Shown here piece after piece: positions 9,600-17,387 of a stretch of 17,387 nucleotides of DNA. Numbering within the stretch: position 1 is the first letter of the stretch; each line of letters starts with the position of its first letter. Source of the stretch: Thalassiosira profunda. Taxonomy: Eukaryota > Bacillariophyta > Thalassiosirophyceae > Thalassiosirales > Thalassiosiraceae. The position numbers and the translations under genes were made by a program. The stretch spans positions 1-17,387 of the forward strand of contig JALLAP010000701.1 in the NCBI GenBank assembly GCA_036939355.1. The letters run 5' to 3'. A model generated the notes under the pieces. That model saw only the letters and a list, made by a program, of their open reading frames with translations, did not search any database and was not told the DNA's origin.

Positions 9600-10408
9600 C
9601 TAGCCCAGTATCTCGTCTTCCAACGCCCGTATTTCGGTCAGCAACTTCGACAGCCGCATCTTCTCCTCCTCCGGCGGGGAGTTGACCAGCACCGTCTTTC
9701 GATATTGTTTGTGCATTGTGTTTCGTTCGTTCATTTTTCATCCGATTGCATTTCCCAGATTGCAGCACGTGTGAGACAGGACAATCATGCGATGGTCAAT
9801 GAATGTGCGAGATGTGCATCGAGACGATGCGCACATCGTGCTCACCTGGTACGCCGCCCGGGCCGCCCCGGCGAGCTGGTGCATCCCCACCTTTGCGTCG
9901 CTCGTGATCATCTTGTTGCAATGCGGAAGGAACTCGTGTATCTTGACAATGTGGGCGTGACATTGCTCCAGCAATTGCGTGGGTATCGACAGCGCCCTGT
10001 GCAAAGATTTTGTGTGCGTCGTGAGAACACAATACACAAGCCAAATCTTGATGTGCACATGATGTGTGCACACGGCATGCATGCTCACCGTGCCTCGATG
10101 GCCGCCTTCTCCTCCGCCCCCATGCCGGCCTCCTTCCACGTCCGTTGCAAATCAGCATACGCCGCGGCATCGTCGTCCGCGGCCTGCAGCAATGGCTCGA
10201 CGTTCAGCGCCCCGATCAACGCCGCGGCCTTTGCGGCGGCACCGCTTTCCTTGTCTTTCTTTCGTTGGGTGTAGGCAGCTGACATTTGGGCGGCCGCCGC
10301 GCCGATCGAGGCACCGACGGCGGCGGCCGCCCCGCCGCCCGGCGTGGGTTGCTTTGCCGCCAGCTGGGCGAGGAACTGCTCGAGGGGGAGGGTTCGAAAT
10401 GAGCTCAT
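9600..10408 (-). CDS. Stand-alone formimidoyl-/methenyl-THF cyclodeaminase-family protein, three exons
   Basis: Minus-strand exons are 10408-10089, 9996-9846 and 9695-9600, with GT-AG introns of 92 and 150 nt and phases that join to a 188-aa protein ending in TAG. The family (FTCD_C) acts on formimino- or methenyl-tetrahydrofolate in histidine breakdown and one-carbon metabolism. The N-terminal hallmark EQFLAQLAAKQPTPGGG is at residues 10-26, an acidic DDDAAAY follows at 79-85, and the SDAKVGMHQLAGAARAAYQ segment corresponds to the SD...A..LL.aA..gA block of the family. Length matches the isolated cyclodeaminase domain; the formiminotransferase half found in the animal bifunctional enzyme is absent. 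There is no obvious transit peptide, so a cytosolic location is likely. Which of the two related reactions it catalyses cannot be told from sequence. Confidence 0.85.
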
Positions 10409-10717
10409 TGTTGACGTGAAAGTGGTGCAGTGGTGCATGGAGCGAGGTCGGTGGTGGGCGCAGCGTGCAGCGTGTCAAAAATTTTGGAGGGAAAATCCGT
10501 CCACCTCCCATCACCTGCCAGCTCACACAATCATCTGGCGGGCGCAGCACCAACCCAGCGTCCCGCGCGGCAGAGAGGACCAGCAGCGCTGCGGGCCGCA
10601 GCATCGCCAGGAGCGCGCGGATGTCTTTGAGTACTTCTTGATCACCGGAAAATCCAATCACGCCGCGCCCACCTCTGGAGAGCAAAGCCGCGCTGCCCGC
10701 TGCCTACCCACTCAACG
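10409..10717. other. Divergent intergenic region
   Basis: This 309-bp gap lies between the start codons of the minus-strand cyclodeaminase gene and the plus-strand SET gene. It must carry both promoters. The only visible element is TTTGGAGGGAA at 10483-10493, one base away from the E2F consensus, embedded in AAAATTTT-like DNA. A minus-strand frame stays open across it but shows no recognisable domain. Confidence 0.55.
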
Positions 10718-13700
10718 ATGGACGGGCGCGAGGACCGCCGGGCCCCCGGTGCCGGCGGGGCGGCTCGGGCTACCCTGGCGGAGGAGACGGTTGAGTATGG
10801 CACAAATATTATGGGCGGCGCGGCGGCAAGCGCCGCCGGCGGAAGGAGAGGTGCATCGCCCAGGCGCGAGGACCGAGACGAGAACAAACATGCCAGCGCT
10901 GCCGCCGAGGAGGGTGCGACGGAGGACGGTTTCCAGACCAATGTCAATTTGTCGACGGACAGGGGCGCGTCAGGGCGACCCCGTTGGAGAAGAAATACGG
11001 GAAGGACAACTCCGAACAGAAAAGGGCTGTAGCAGCAGCAACGATAGCCCTCTTGGAGGCTACGAGGACAAACAAGCGAGAAGAAGCAAACACTGCCGAG
11101 CCGGCTGCCGAGGTGGGATGGGATGGCGCGGCGGACGAACATGGGCAGGAGCCTCCCCGCCTTTCAGATATGGAGCCGGTCGGTTCTAATCTCTTCCTTC
11201 TATCCGGCCAATATAGAAAAGTGAAATGTATCTGTGGTGATGTTAGATGCAAGGAGTTGACGAAGAAGTTCCAGAGCTTGAACGATGCCCGGGGGAATTA
11301 CTTCGAGCTGCCCAGGATTGGGGAGCGGCAACCCGACCTGAAAAAGTTCAAATTGGAGCGCACCTTGCATCATCTCGGGCTGGGGAAGGGCAACACTGAG
11401 CAATACAAAACGAACGATGCGAGGGATCGCGGCTCTGTGGTCACTCCCTCGGCCGGTACCCGCGAGAAAACGAACGAGAAGAAGAGGTCGCCGAAGTGTA
11501 TGCATGTTGGCATTATCACCCGGAGGTGGTGCAGTTGATGGTCGTGGATCAGAGAATTTCCTCCACTGATTATCTGACAAAGGAGTTTGTGAACGATGCC
11601 GGCCTCCTTGGGCGCGGATACACAGCACCAGCCGATGTGTTCAACGGCAAGCTGAGGACAAAGGATAAGGGTCCGGATGAGGTCTTTGTTCCTGTGCCCA
11701 GCTACCAATACGAGAACGCAAAGGACGACTACGATTTGGCCACCGGGGGGGACATCATGAGGGATGACTCCAGCGAGGAGACGGCCGCGGTTTCATCTGG
11801 GAGGGATGACGAGGCGACGGCCGCGGCCACCACCGGGGAGGCTGGCACGAGGGATGATGAAGCAAGCCTTGTCAGCGATGATAATTCCCCTCCCGGAGGG
11901 GATGCCGAACCGGACCTGCACCTCACACCGTCCATCGAAGTTGAGGCGTCGTCGCACGTGGACGAGCCCTCCGCTCACGAGCAGGAGCCCTCGCCGGACG
12001 CCGAGCCTGCCTTGCCTGCCGATGAACCGCCGCTGGATCTGGAGGCGGGGGAGGCGATGCCCTTTCCGCCTTCGGAGGATCCCGAACTGCGCAAGGAGTC
12101 CTCCCTCGCCGCGGAGCCGGACTTGCCCGCTGACGAGCCGGGGGTGCACCCCGCGCCTCTTGCGGAGGGGGAGCCCCCGCTGTACGCCTATGAGCCGATG
12201 GTGCACGACGAGCCCGCGGTGGACGCGGAGCCTTCCCTCCTGGAAGCCCTGCGACGACAGCGCGACGAAGCCAATGCCAAGCTGGCCTTGGCTAAGTTTC
12301 CTGAGGTAGTGGATTTGACTGAGGATGGACCTGAGTCCACAACTGACGCAACAGGCAAGGGCCCGAATCAAAATGACGTTTCCACGAGCCCAGATCAACC
12401 AAAGAGCGCGTTGGCATGTATGCAAATCAAACAAGAGGCTAAAGAAGCGGCGGAAGAAAGGGCGTCACTGGCAGAAGAAAGGATGTTGGCGGCTGAGAAA
12501 GAAGTGGAGGCTCTCAGAAAAGCGGCAGATGACAACGCAGTGGTCCGCCATGGTCAGAAGGAGAGTCTGCTGAGCAATCTTGAATCACACAATGCAGAAC
12601 TGCGGCCAAGCAGCATCCATGGCATTGGAGTGTTTGCCCTCGCGCTAATTCCAGTGGGAACAAAGCTGTTTCAGTTTAATGGGGGACCGAGTTCTCGCAC
12701 ATGTGGCTTGGCAGCAGATGAAATCGGCAGTCTTCCGAATCACGTTCAACACATTCTCCAGAAGTTCATTCTCTATAATGAGGAGGATGGATTGTATCAC
12801 GTCCCCGAGCACGGTCTGTCTTGCGCGCTGGGGGTGAGCTATTACCTGAACAGCGCAGAGGGTGCGAAACATGAGCCAAACGTTGAATTCGGTCGCGATT
12901 TGGATTCGTCCGGTCTTGCTGAAATAGTTGCGACGAGAGATATTGGCAAGGACGAAGAGCTCTTACTTTCATACCAAGTCAATGGTACCAAAACGCGGCG
13001 GCGCCAGAGGAGACGTCGGGTTTTTGGCCAAAATACATTGGCAATGGCCGACAAGGCTGCCAGTAACAAGGCCACCGCTAACGGCTGTACGGCCAAGCCT
13101 CGCAAGACCCTCCACGTGTGTGGGGAGTGCGAGGCATGCGTCCGCGACGACTGTGGAAAGTGTCAGCATTGCCTGGACAAGCCCAAGTTTGGAGGCAAGG
13201 GCACCCGGAGACAAAAGTGTCTCCTGAGGAAGTGTCTCGTCGTCAAGAAGAAAGATATGGAAAAGGCTCAGGCGGTGAGGGATGGCCTCGCCGCTCAACC
13301 CGACACAGGGAGCGCAGCGCTCGGGGATGATTCCCCTGACTCCGTAGCAGGGACGACACAGCAGGCATCCGATGATGAGTTTTCAGAAAGCAGCGACGAT
13401 GTGCCGCTCTTCGCCTGGGATGCATCCCAAACGGAGACCCTCAGCGGCGGCCGGCCTAAGAGGAAGCTCAAAGCCATCGCGCGGTTCGAATCAATGACAT
13501 TCGATAAGAAGGCAGCCCATACCAAGATTGGAGAAGGGTTCTCTTGTCCGGGATGCACTGGTGAGTTTGCCTCGCCTGGTTCAGTTTCATCTCTGCCTTT
13601 GGCAAACGCTCACATCACGTGTTCATTCCAGCTACATGCTCTTACGACGCTAAGAAATGCTCCCACTGTCAACTTTCGTGCTATTACGAAGCAGGGATTG

Positions 13701-13960
13701 GAGTGGTGGTGCTCAAAGAAAGGAAAGTTGATCAGTCGCAACAGCACCTAGCTCCGCAGCGGCGGAATACAGAGAGTGCTCAGCTGTCTGCCACAGCTCA
13801 CCATGATGAGGCAAGTGTTGTTAGCGATGACAGTGTTCTGGACAATGAGCCTTCGCCTAGAAAGAAAATGAAGATTGCCTCGAAGCAGGTAGACAATGTG
13901 CCGAAACAGTCAAGCAATAAATGTGGCATCAGAAGGCGACGCAGGAATCCCCAGCAGTGA
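10718..13960 (+). CDS. SET-domain protein with CXXC zinc finger (chromatin/histone methyltransferase-like)
   Basis: From the ATG at 10718 the regions in order are: an Ala/Arg-rich start; a Cys region (KCICGDVRC at about 11226) followed by CWHYHPE at about 11506 (possible THAP-like finger); an acidic Pro-rich stretch at 11930-12260 with repeated LPADEP; a SUMO-interaction-like VVDLTED at 12306-12326; a coiled coil with IKQE at about 12425; a SET domain at about 12600-12985 (GIGVFA, LNS...EPNV, GKDEELLLSY); a full CXXC finger at 13119-13235 (CGECEAC, CGKCQHC, KFGG, RKC); and a last Cys cluster (CPGC...KCSHC). An intron at 13561-13631 (71 nt, gtgagt...ccag, phase 1) divides that cluster. Length is about 1,050 aa. 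The frame changes once between about 10950 and 10984 and once between about 11400 and 11470, so the N-terminal third is uncertain; undetected introns, indels or a later start are possible. From about 11470 the frame is clean. CXXC fingers bind unmethylated CpG, so targeted histone methylation is the natural guess. Confidence 0.8.
13561..13631 (+). other. 71-nt GT-AG intron in the C-terminal Cys cluster
   Basis: The exon ends ...GGA TGC ACT G, followed by gtgagtttgc...cattccag, and resumes CT ACA TGC. Splicing joins CPGC to the downstream TATCSYDAKKCSHCQLSC and carries the frame to the TGA at 13958-13960. Reading through the intron would instead give a different, shorter end at 13751. Confidence 0.85.
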
Positions 13961-14046
13961 ATGGAGCTGGTATGTTTGTTGTACCATAGGACTCTTCTGC
14001 CGGAAGAAGAGAAAAATTGAGTAATTCTATCACCGTGCATTGGTTA

Positions 14047-16584
14047 TCATCTAATAGTCTCTGTCTGCTTCGTCAGCAATTGCTCTGATAGCGCCTTCAG
14101 GCCATAGACGCCTCGCGGTTCGGTATCAAGCATCGTCACTTTGGTCACCCGCGGAGGATTGTTCAGACCATCGACCCCCCTGTGGATCTCCTCGATCGAC
14201 GACGACTGAGACTTAGTCAATCTCGTCACGAACCCACGCAGCCTCTCCTCCCCATCCTCGCCCTCGCCCGCCTCTAGCACCTGGTTCACCACCACGTTGC
14301 GCACTCGTATGGGCATGTCCGGATCTCCAAAGGTCAGGTCGTTCATCAATCTCACGCTCTCCCTCACCGCAAGCTCCGTTGGAATAGTCACAATGAGGAA
14401 CTCGGTGGCGGCAGGGTCGGCGAACAGATCCTCCAGGTCGTACATCGACACCTGAAACTTCAGCAACGCCGACTTGGCCGACTCTCCGGCGTCGTCCAGA
14501 TCGTACCTGTTCTTGTTCACGCTGGACAGTAGCATTTTTACCGCAGCGTTCGAGTTCACTTTCCGTGCCACGATCAGCACCCGCTCGATGAGATCGGCCA
14601 AAAACGAGGGCGTGGTGAGCATGCGCAATGTGTGCCCCGTCGGCGCCGTGTCGAGAACCACGCGATCGAACTTTCCACGCCGAATGAGCTGGATGACCTT
14701 GGCCAATGCCACTACCTCGTCCGTGCCCGCAGGAAGCGTGTCGATGATCTCGCCCAGCGAATTGAGCGTCGAGGACAGCTCCGAGCTGCTGCCGTCGTCG
14801 TTGTTGTTTTTGCCAATGAGCGCGTCGATCGAATCTCGAAACTCCTTCAACGCCGACGTTGGATCGATCTCCATCGCCTTCAACGAGCCCTCGCCTGCCG
14901 ATCCGCCGGGCATGGGCGGGACGCCAAAGAGAGGCACCTCCACCAGCGAACCGCCCCGCAAGTTCATGTCGATGGCGTCTCCCAGGCTGTGGGCCGGATC
15001 GGTGCTGACGAGCGCCACATTGTGCCCCGCCGACGCCATGGCAATCGCCAGCGAGCTGCTTGTTGTTGTCTTTCCAACGCCGCCCTTGCCCCCGCAAATC
15101 ACCACCTTGGGATTGTTCGCGTCCGGATCGTTGTCCTGGGCATCGAACCCCACCAATCGATCGTAAGTTTCATCGTCAAACGTCTGCGTGCCCAGGTACC
15201 CCAGCGCCGGGACGCCCACCAATTCCATATCGTAAAACGGCACCTCCGTCACCCTTATGCCAGAGTCGTCCGCTCCCGCGGCGTTGCCCCGGTATTCCGC
15301 GCTTCCCGAAACGTCGGCGCACGCCTCGGTCAACTCCCCAATCCAACGCCTTTGCCCCGTCGCGCGGCGTTCGTAATACCGCTGCATCGCCTCGGACACC
15401 TCGTCCCCCGGGCTTTCTTCTCCCTCATCAGTAGCTGCACCGCCCACGCACTGGTTGACCACCAAGTCCGACACGCACACGCCCTGCTCGCCCAATTCCC
15501 CCATCAACCGCTGGCTCTCCCGCACGCTAAGAATTGTGGGAATCGACACCACCACAAACTTGGTCAGCTGCGGATCCTTCAGCCGCTGCCGCAAACCAGC
15601 TGCGCGGCGCTGAAAGTTTTCCAAAGCCTCGAGGGCGTCGTCCACATCCAGCTTCTTCGCCGACGCCTCCCCCGTATTTGGCTGGTTGGCGCCCAGGAAC
15701 ATTTGCAATGTATTGACCAATCCCTTCAATTTGCTCCGCAATTTCAGCAGCGTCTGCAGGAACCCGTCGAGGAATTGGGGCAATTGCAGCATCCTTAGCG
15801 TGTGCCCCGTGGGCGCCGTGTCCACCACGATGACGTCGTACTCCTGGGCGTATTTGGGATCCAGCACATTCGCTAATGCCACCAGCTCGTCCAACCCCGG
15901 GGGCGGGTTGCGGATGAGTGAGTTGAGCTCGTCCAATCCCAGATCCTCCAATAGCTGCGGAGAAATGTTCACCCCGATGCTCGAGGAGAGGGAGCTAACG
16001 TCGAACAGCCGGAGGTTGTTTTGGAACTCGTCGAGGGCCGCCGAGGGGTCGACCTCCAGCGCGTGCAGTCTCAGGTTGGTCAGCGGATCGGAGAGGGTGA
16101 TGGGCTCGGGCCTCCCGCCAGATGCCGCGGCATTGTTCGGGCGCAGATTCACGTCCAGAGCATCGCCCAGCGAGTGGGCCGGGTCCGTCGAGACGATTAA
16201 TACGTTGAGCTCCCGGTCGAGGTTGGACGCCAACTCGACCGCGAGGGCGGAGGAGATGGAGGTTTTGCCCACCCCTCCTTTTCCACCGACGAAGATGACG
16301 GGCGTTTCGCTTTCGTTGCCGCTGGCGGCGCTGCTGGCAATTTCCTCGATTAGCGGGGACAGTGAGCGCAGTTGGGTCGACGCAGGGCGCGATGGGGAGC
16401 CGTGCACGACTGTTGCAAATGAAGGTGCACCACGTGATGTGCACGAGCTGATGGATGGTCTCGTATTTACGCTAAAGATAATATCGCTCTGATGCGACCG
16501 CGGCGGCACAGCCAGGGTTCTGGACGACGGAACGAACGCCCAGGAGGCCACCGGGGCCGCCGCGAGGAGGATCGCCGCCCTCAT
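14047..16584 (-). CDS. arsA: Two-domain ArsA/GET3-type ATPase with plastid-type bipartite presequence
   Basis: This single-exon, 845-aa protein has two ArsA ATPase halves. Each half has a deviant P-loop GGKGGVGKT (residues 100-108 and 498-506), a switch-like STDPAHSLGDA, and a DTAPTGHTLRML block (about 255-266 in the first half). The N-terminus is a signal peptide (MRAAILLAAAPVASWA) with phenylalanine at the predicted cleavage point (SWA|FVPSS), followed by a Ser/Arg-rich stretch, the pattern for import into red-algal secondary plastids. The CxxC pair that coordinates zinc in cytosolic GET3 is not evident. Plastid members of this family are linked to tail-anchored protein targeting; bacterial ArsA drives arsenite efflux. 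Given the presequence, a plastid GET3-like role is more likely than arsenic export. It converges with the SET gene (86 bp apart), and its last 112 codons are duplicated at 377-715. Confidence 0.92.
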   Translation of the reverse strand: MRAAILLAAAPVASWAFVPSSRTLAVPPRSHQSDIIFSVNTRPSISSCTSRGAPSFATVVHGSPSRPASTQLRSLSPLIEEIASSAASGNESETPVIFVGGKGGVGKTSISSALAVELASNLDRELNVLIVSTDPAHSLGDALDVNLRPNNAAASGGRPEPITLSDPLTNLRLHALEVDPSAALDEFQNNLRLFDVSSLSSSIGVNISPQLLEDLGLDELNSLIRNPPPGLDELVALANVLDPKYAQEYDVIVVDTAPTGHTLRMLQLPQFLDGFLQTLLKLRSKLKGLVNTLQMFLGANQPNTGEASAKKLDVDDALEALENFQRRAAGLRQRLKDPQLTKFVVVSIPTILSVRESQRLMGELGEQGVCVSDLVVNQCVGGAATDEGEESPGDEVSEAMQRYYERRATGQRRWIGELTEACADVSGSAEYRGNAAGADDSGIRVTEVPFYDMELVGVPALGYLGTQTFDDETYDRLVGFDAQDNDPDANNPKVVICGGKGGVGKTTTSSSLAIAMASAGHNVALVSTDPAHSLGDAIDMNLRGGSLVEVPLFGVPPMPGGSAGEGSLKAMEIDPTSALKEFRDSIDALIGKNNNDDGSSSELSSTLNSLGEIIDTLPAGTDEVVALAKVIQLIRRGKFDRVVLDTAPTGHTLRMLTTPSFLADLIERVLIVARKVNSNAAVKMLLSSVNKNRYDLDDAGESAKSALLKFQVSMYDLEDLFADPAATEFLIVTIPTELAVRESVRLMNDLTFGDPDMPIRVRNVVVNQVLEAGEGEDGEERLRGFVTRLTKSQSSSIEEIHRGVDGLNNPPRVTKVTMLDTEPRGVYGLKALSEQLLTKQTETIR
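14059..14385 (-). repeat. Source copy of the duplicated ArsA C-terminal segment
   Basis: This minus-strand coding segment (codon 734 onward) aligns base for base with 377-703 on the plus strand, with no indels. Similarity falls off in the last few codons before the stop. The orientation relative to VPS18 differs: opposite strands here, same strand in the copy, so an inversion took part in making the duplicate. Confidence 0.85.
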
Positions 16585-16670
16585 GGTGGGAGAGGTGAAG
16601 GGGTGGTTGAAAAGTATTGTAGAAAGGAAGGGAGCGCGCGTTGCGCGCGGTTCGAGCGAGGTCTTTTGGT

Positions 16671-16681
16671 TTTGGCGGGAA
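16671..16681 (+). promoter_or_regulatory. E2F-like site TTTGGCGGGAA
   Basis: The 11-mer matches the classical E2F/DP consensus exactly and sits about 90 bp upstream of the plastid ATPase ATG. E2F/DP factors are conserved in plants and algae and drive S-phase genes. A single site could occur by chance in GC-rich DNA, so its use is unproven. Confidence 0.35.
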
Positions 16682-16684
16682 CGA

Positions 16685-16705
16685 GGGAAGGTAAGGGAGG
16701 GAGGG
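16685..16705 (+). promoter_or_regulatory. Four-G-run tract, possible G-quadruplex
   Basis: Four GGG runs are separated by loops of 7, 1 and 1 bases, which satisfies the common quadruplex rule. The G-rich strand is the template strand for the minus-strand ATPase gene. It lies roughly 100-120 bp upstream of that gene's ATG. Confidence 0.35.
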
Positions 16706-17142
16706 AAGGAGAAGCCCCCTTGCAGCAGAGGCCCTCTGGGTCAGTAGATAAGCCCCACGTAAATAATACTGAGTCCATCGTATAAGTTTACTTCGCAGAG
16801 TGAATTAGGCTAGGGGAGAGTTGCCTGGCGAGTCAGGGCCGCTCTCTGCTTGCTGCCCCAGCTACCAGCTACATACCAGCTCTAGCCCAGCAAACGATCG
16901 GCCCCCCTCGTTCTCAGCACCCCTGCCTCGCCCCCTTGCCCTGCCGCCATCCAGCCCCCGTTCCAACCAAACAGATCGGCCCATGTCCCCTTCTCAGCAC
17001 TGCGAGAGAGGCCCTCACGCACGCCCCATCACCAAATCTATGCTGTTACATTTTCATGGGGAAGCCCAAAACAATCACACATACAAATCACTACTTGCAA
17101 AGTTGCAAATCGATCTCTCTGATCTTGTGTCATCGAGGCATC

Positions 17143-17387
17143 ATGCACTTCCGCCGCATCGCCGCCCTCCTCCTCGCACTCGCCATCCCCGCGGCCGCCG
17201 TCGAGATCCGTCGCCTCGGCAATCCCAACGCCCCCGGCCAGGACAAGAAGGGGGACGCGGCAGCCGCTGCGGCCTGTCAGACGTCGAAGGTGCTGCAACC
17301 GAGCGACACTGTTGAGATCGCGGGGTGCACCGCCAACAGCGATCCCACGAAGATATTCGACGGCCTCATCTCCGACTTCACCTGCGA
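17143..17387 (+). CDS. Secreted or endomembrane protein, N-terminal part, unknown function
   Basis: The ATG at 17143 opens a frame that stays open to the window edge (81 full codons). It starts with a typical signal peptide: basic HFRR, hydrophobic IAALLLALAIP, and probable cleavage after AAA at residue 19. No phenylalanine follows the cleavage point, so secretion or an ER/vacuolar location is more likely than the plastid. The mature part has a short Lys/Ala-rich linker, then a Cys-containing region (AACQTSKVLQ, EIAGCTANSD, SDFTC) that looks like the start of a disulphide-bonded ectodomain. I do not recognise the family, and the 3' part lies outside the window. Confidence 0.7.
   Translation, partial: MHFRRIAALLLALAIPAAAVEIRRLGNPNAPGQDKKGDAAAAAACQTSKVLQPSDTVEIAGCTANSDPTKIFDGLISDFTC

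Larger units (their letters stand above)
16585..17142. other. Divergent intergenic region upstream of the plastid ATPase
   Basis: This 558-bp gap separates the ATPase start (minus) from the secreted-protein start (plus). Next to the ATPase it has a GCGCGC-GTT-GCGCGC dyad at 16634-16648, an E2F-like site and a G-run tract. Further right it is pyrimidine-rich with a loose direct repeat (GATCGGCCC ... TTCTCAGCAC at about 16896-16920 and 16974-17000). I see no credible gene in it. Confidence 0.6.

Noticed and set aside
10483..10493. TTTGGAGGGAA as a second E2F site
   Set aside because: It has an A in place of the core C, which is expected to destroy binding.
10152..10685. Long open frame on the minus strand overlapping and extending upstream of the cyclodeaminase gene
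   Set aside because: It overlaps the well-supported cyclodeaminase exon 1 in another frame, has low-complexity Arg/Gly/Pro composition at its end, and shows no domain. GC-rich DNA keeps such frames open.
14213..15798. Long open frames on both strands overlapping the plastid ATPase gene
   Set aside because: They are Arg/His-rich shadows of the 845-codon ATPase frame and contain no motifs.
16896..17000. Loose direct repeat GATCGGCCC...TTCTCAGCAC about 78 bp apart
   Set aside because: The two units match only partly within pyrimidine-rich DNA, so it is noted under the intergenic region but not claimed as a functional element.
1..17387. tRNA or rRNA genes, CRISPR arrays, insertion sequences or retroelement genes
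   Set aside because: I found no cloverleaf with a proper T-loop (the few GGTTCGA strings lie in coding or unrelated DNA), no regularly spaced repeats, and no transposase or reverse-transcriptase motifs.

Overview
The window looks like nuclear DNA from a photosynthetic eukaryote with a red-algal secondary plastid, most likely a diatom or another stramenopile. Three observations support this. Genes are interrupted by short GT-AG introns (63-304 nt). The ArsA-type ATPase starts with a signal peptide ending in a phenylalanine cleavage motif (ASWA|FVP, the 'ASAFAP' class of diatom plastid presequences). A CXXC zinc finger and a HOPS/CORVET subunit are encoded, which are eukaryote-only. The species cannot be named from the sequence alone.

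Layout from left to right. (1) 78-715: a rearranged duplicate in which the 5' flank and first ~44 codons of VPS18 are joined, out of frame, to the last 112 codons of the ArsA-type ATPase; the parent copies of both genes lie further right in the window. (2) 750-3817, minus: a lineage-specific protein with a basic N-terminus, a long coiled coil built from two repeat units, and a C-terminal Vps4-type AAA ATPase; one intron is clear but four reading-frame changes suggest decay or sequence errors. (3) 3818-4446: a divergent intergenic region with TGATGGC-type simple repeats and a cluster of palindromes just upstream of VPS18. (4) 4447-9458, plus: VPS18 in six exons (1,456 aa), intact in frame but with a RING finger that has lost its zinc ligands. 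(5) 9600-10408, minus: a three-exon stand-alone formimidoyl-/methenyl-THF cyclodeaminase-type protein (188 aa). (6) 10718-13960, plus: a chromatin-type protein with a possible THAP-like finger, an acidic Pro-rich region, SUMO-related motifs, a SET domain, a CXXC finger and a last Cys cluster; two frame changes occur near its N-terminus. (7) 14047-16584, minus: an intact two-domain plastid ArsA/GET3-type ATPase (845 aa). (8) 17143 to the end, plus: the start of a secreted protein.

The genes do not form a pathway: they cover endolysosomal tethering, folate one-carbon metabolism, chromatin, and plastid ATPase functions. Gene packing is tight (convergent pairs separated by about 35, 141 and 86 bp). 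The most unusual items are the VPS18-ArsA chimeric duplicate, whose ArsA part shows mostly synonymous divergence, and the two unusual multidomain proteins (coiled coil-AAA and SET-CXXC).
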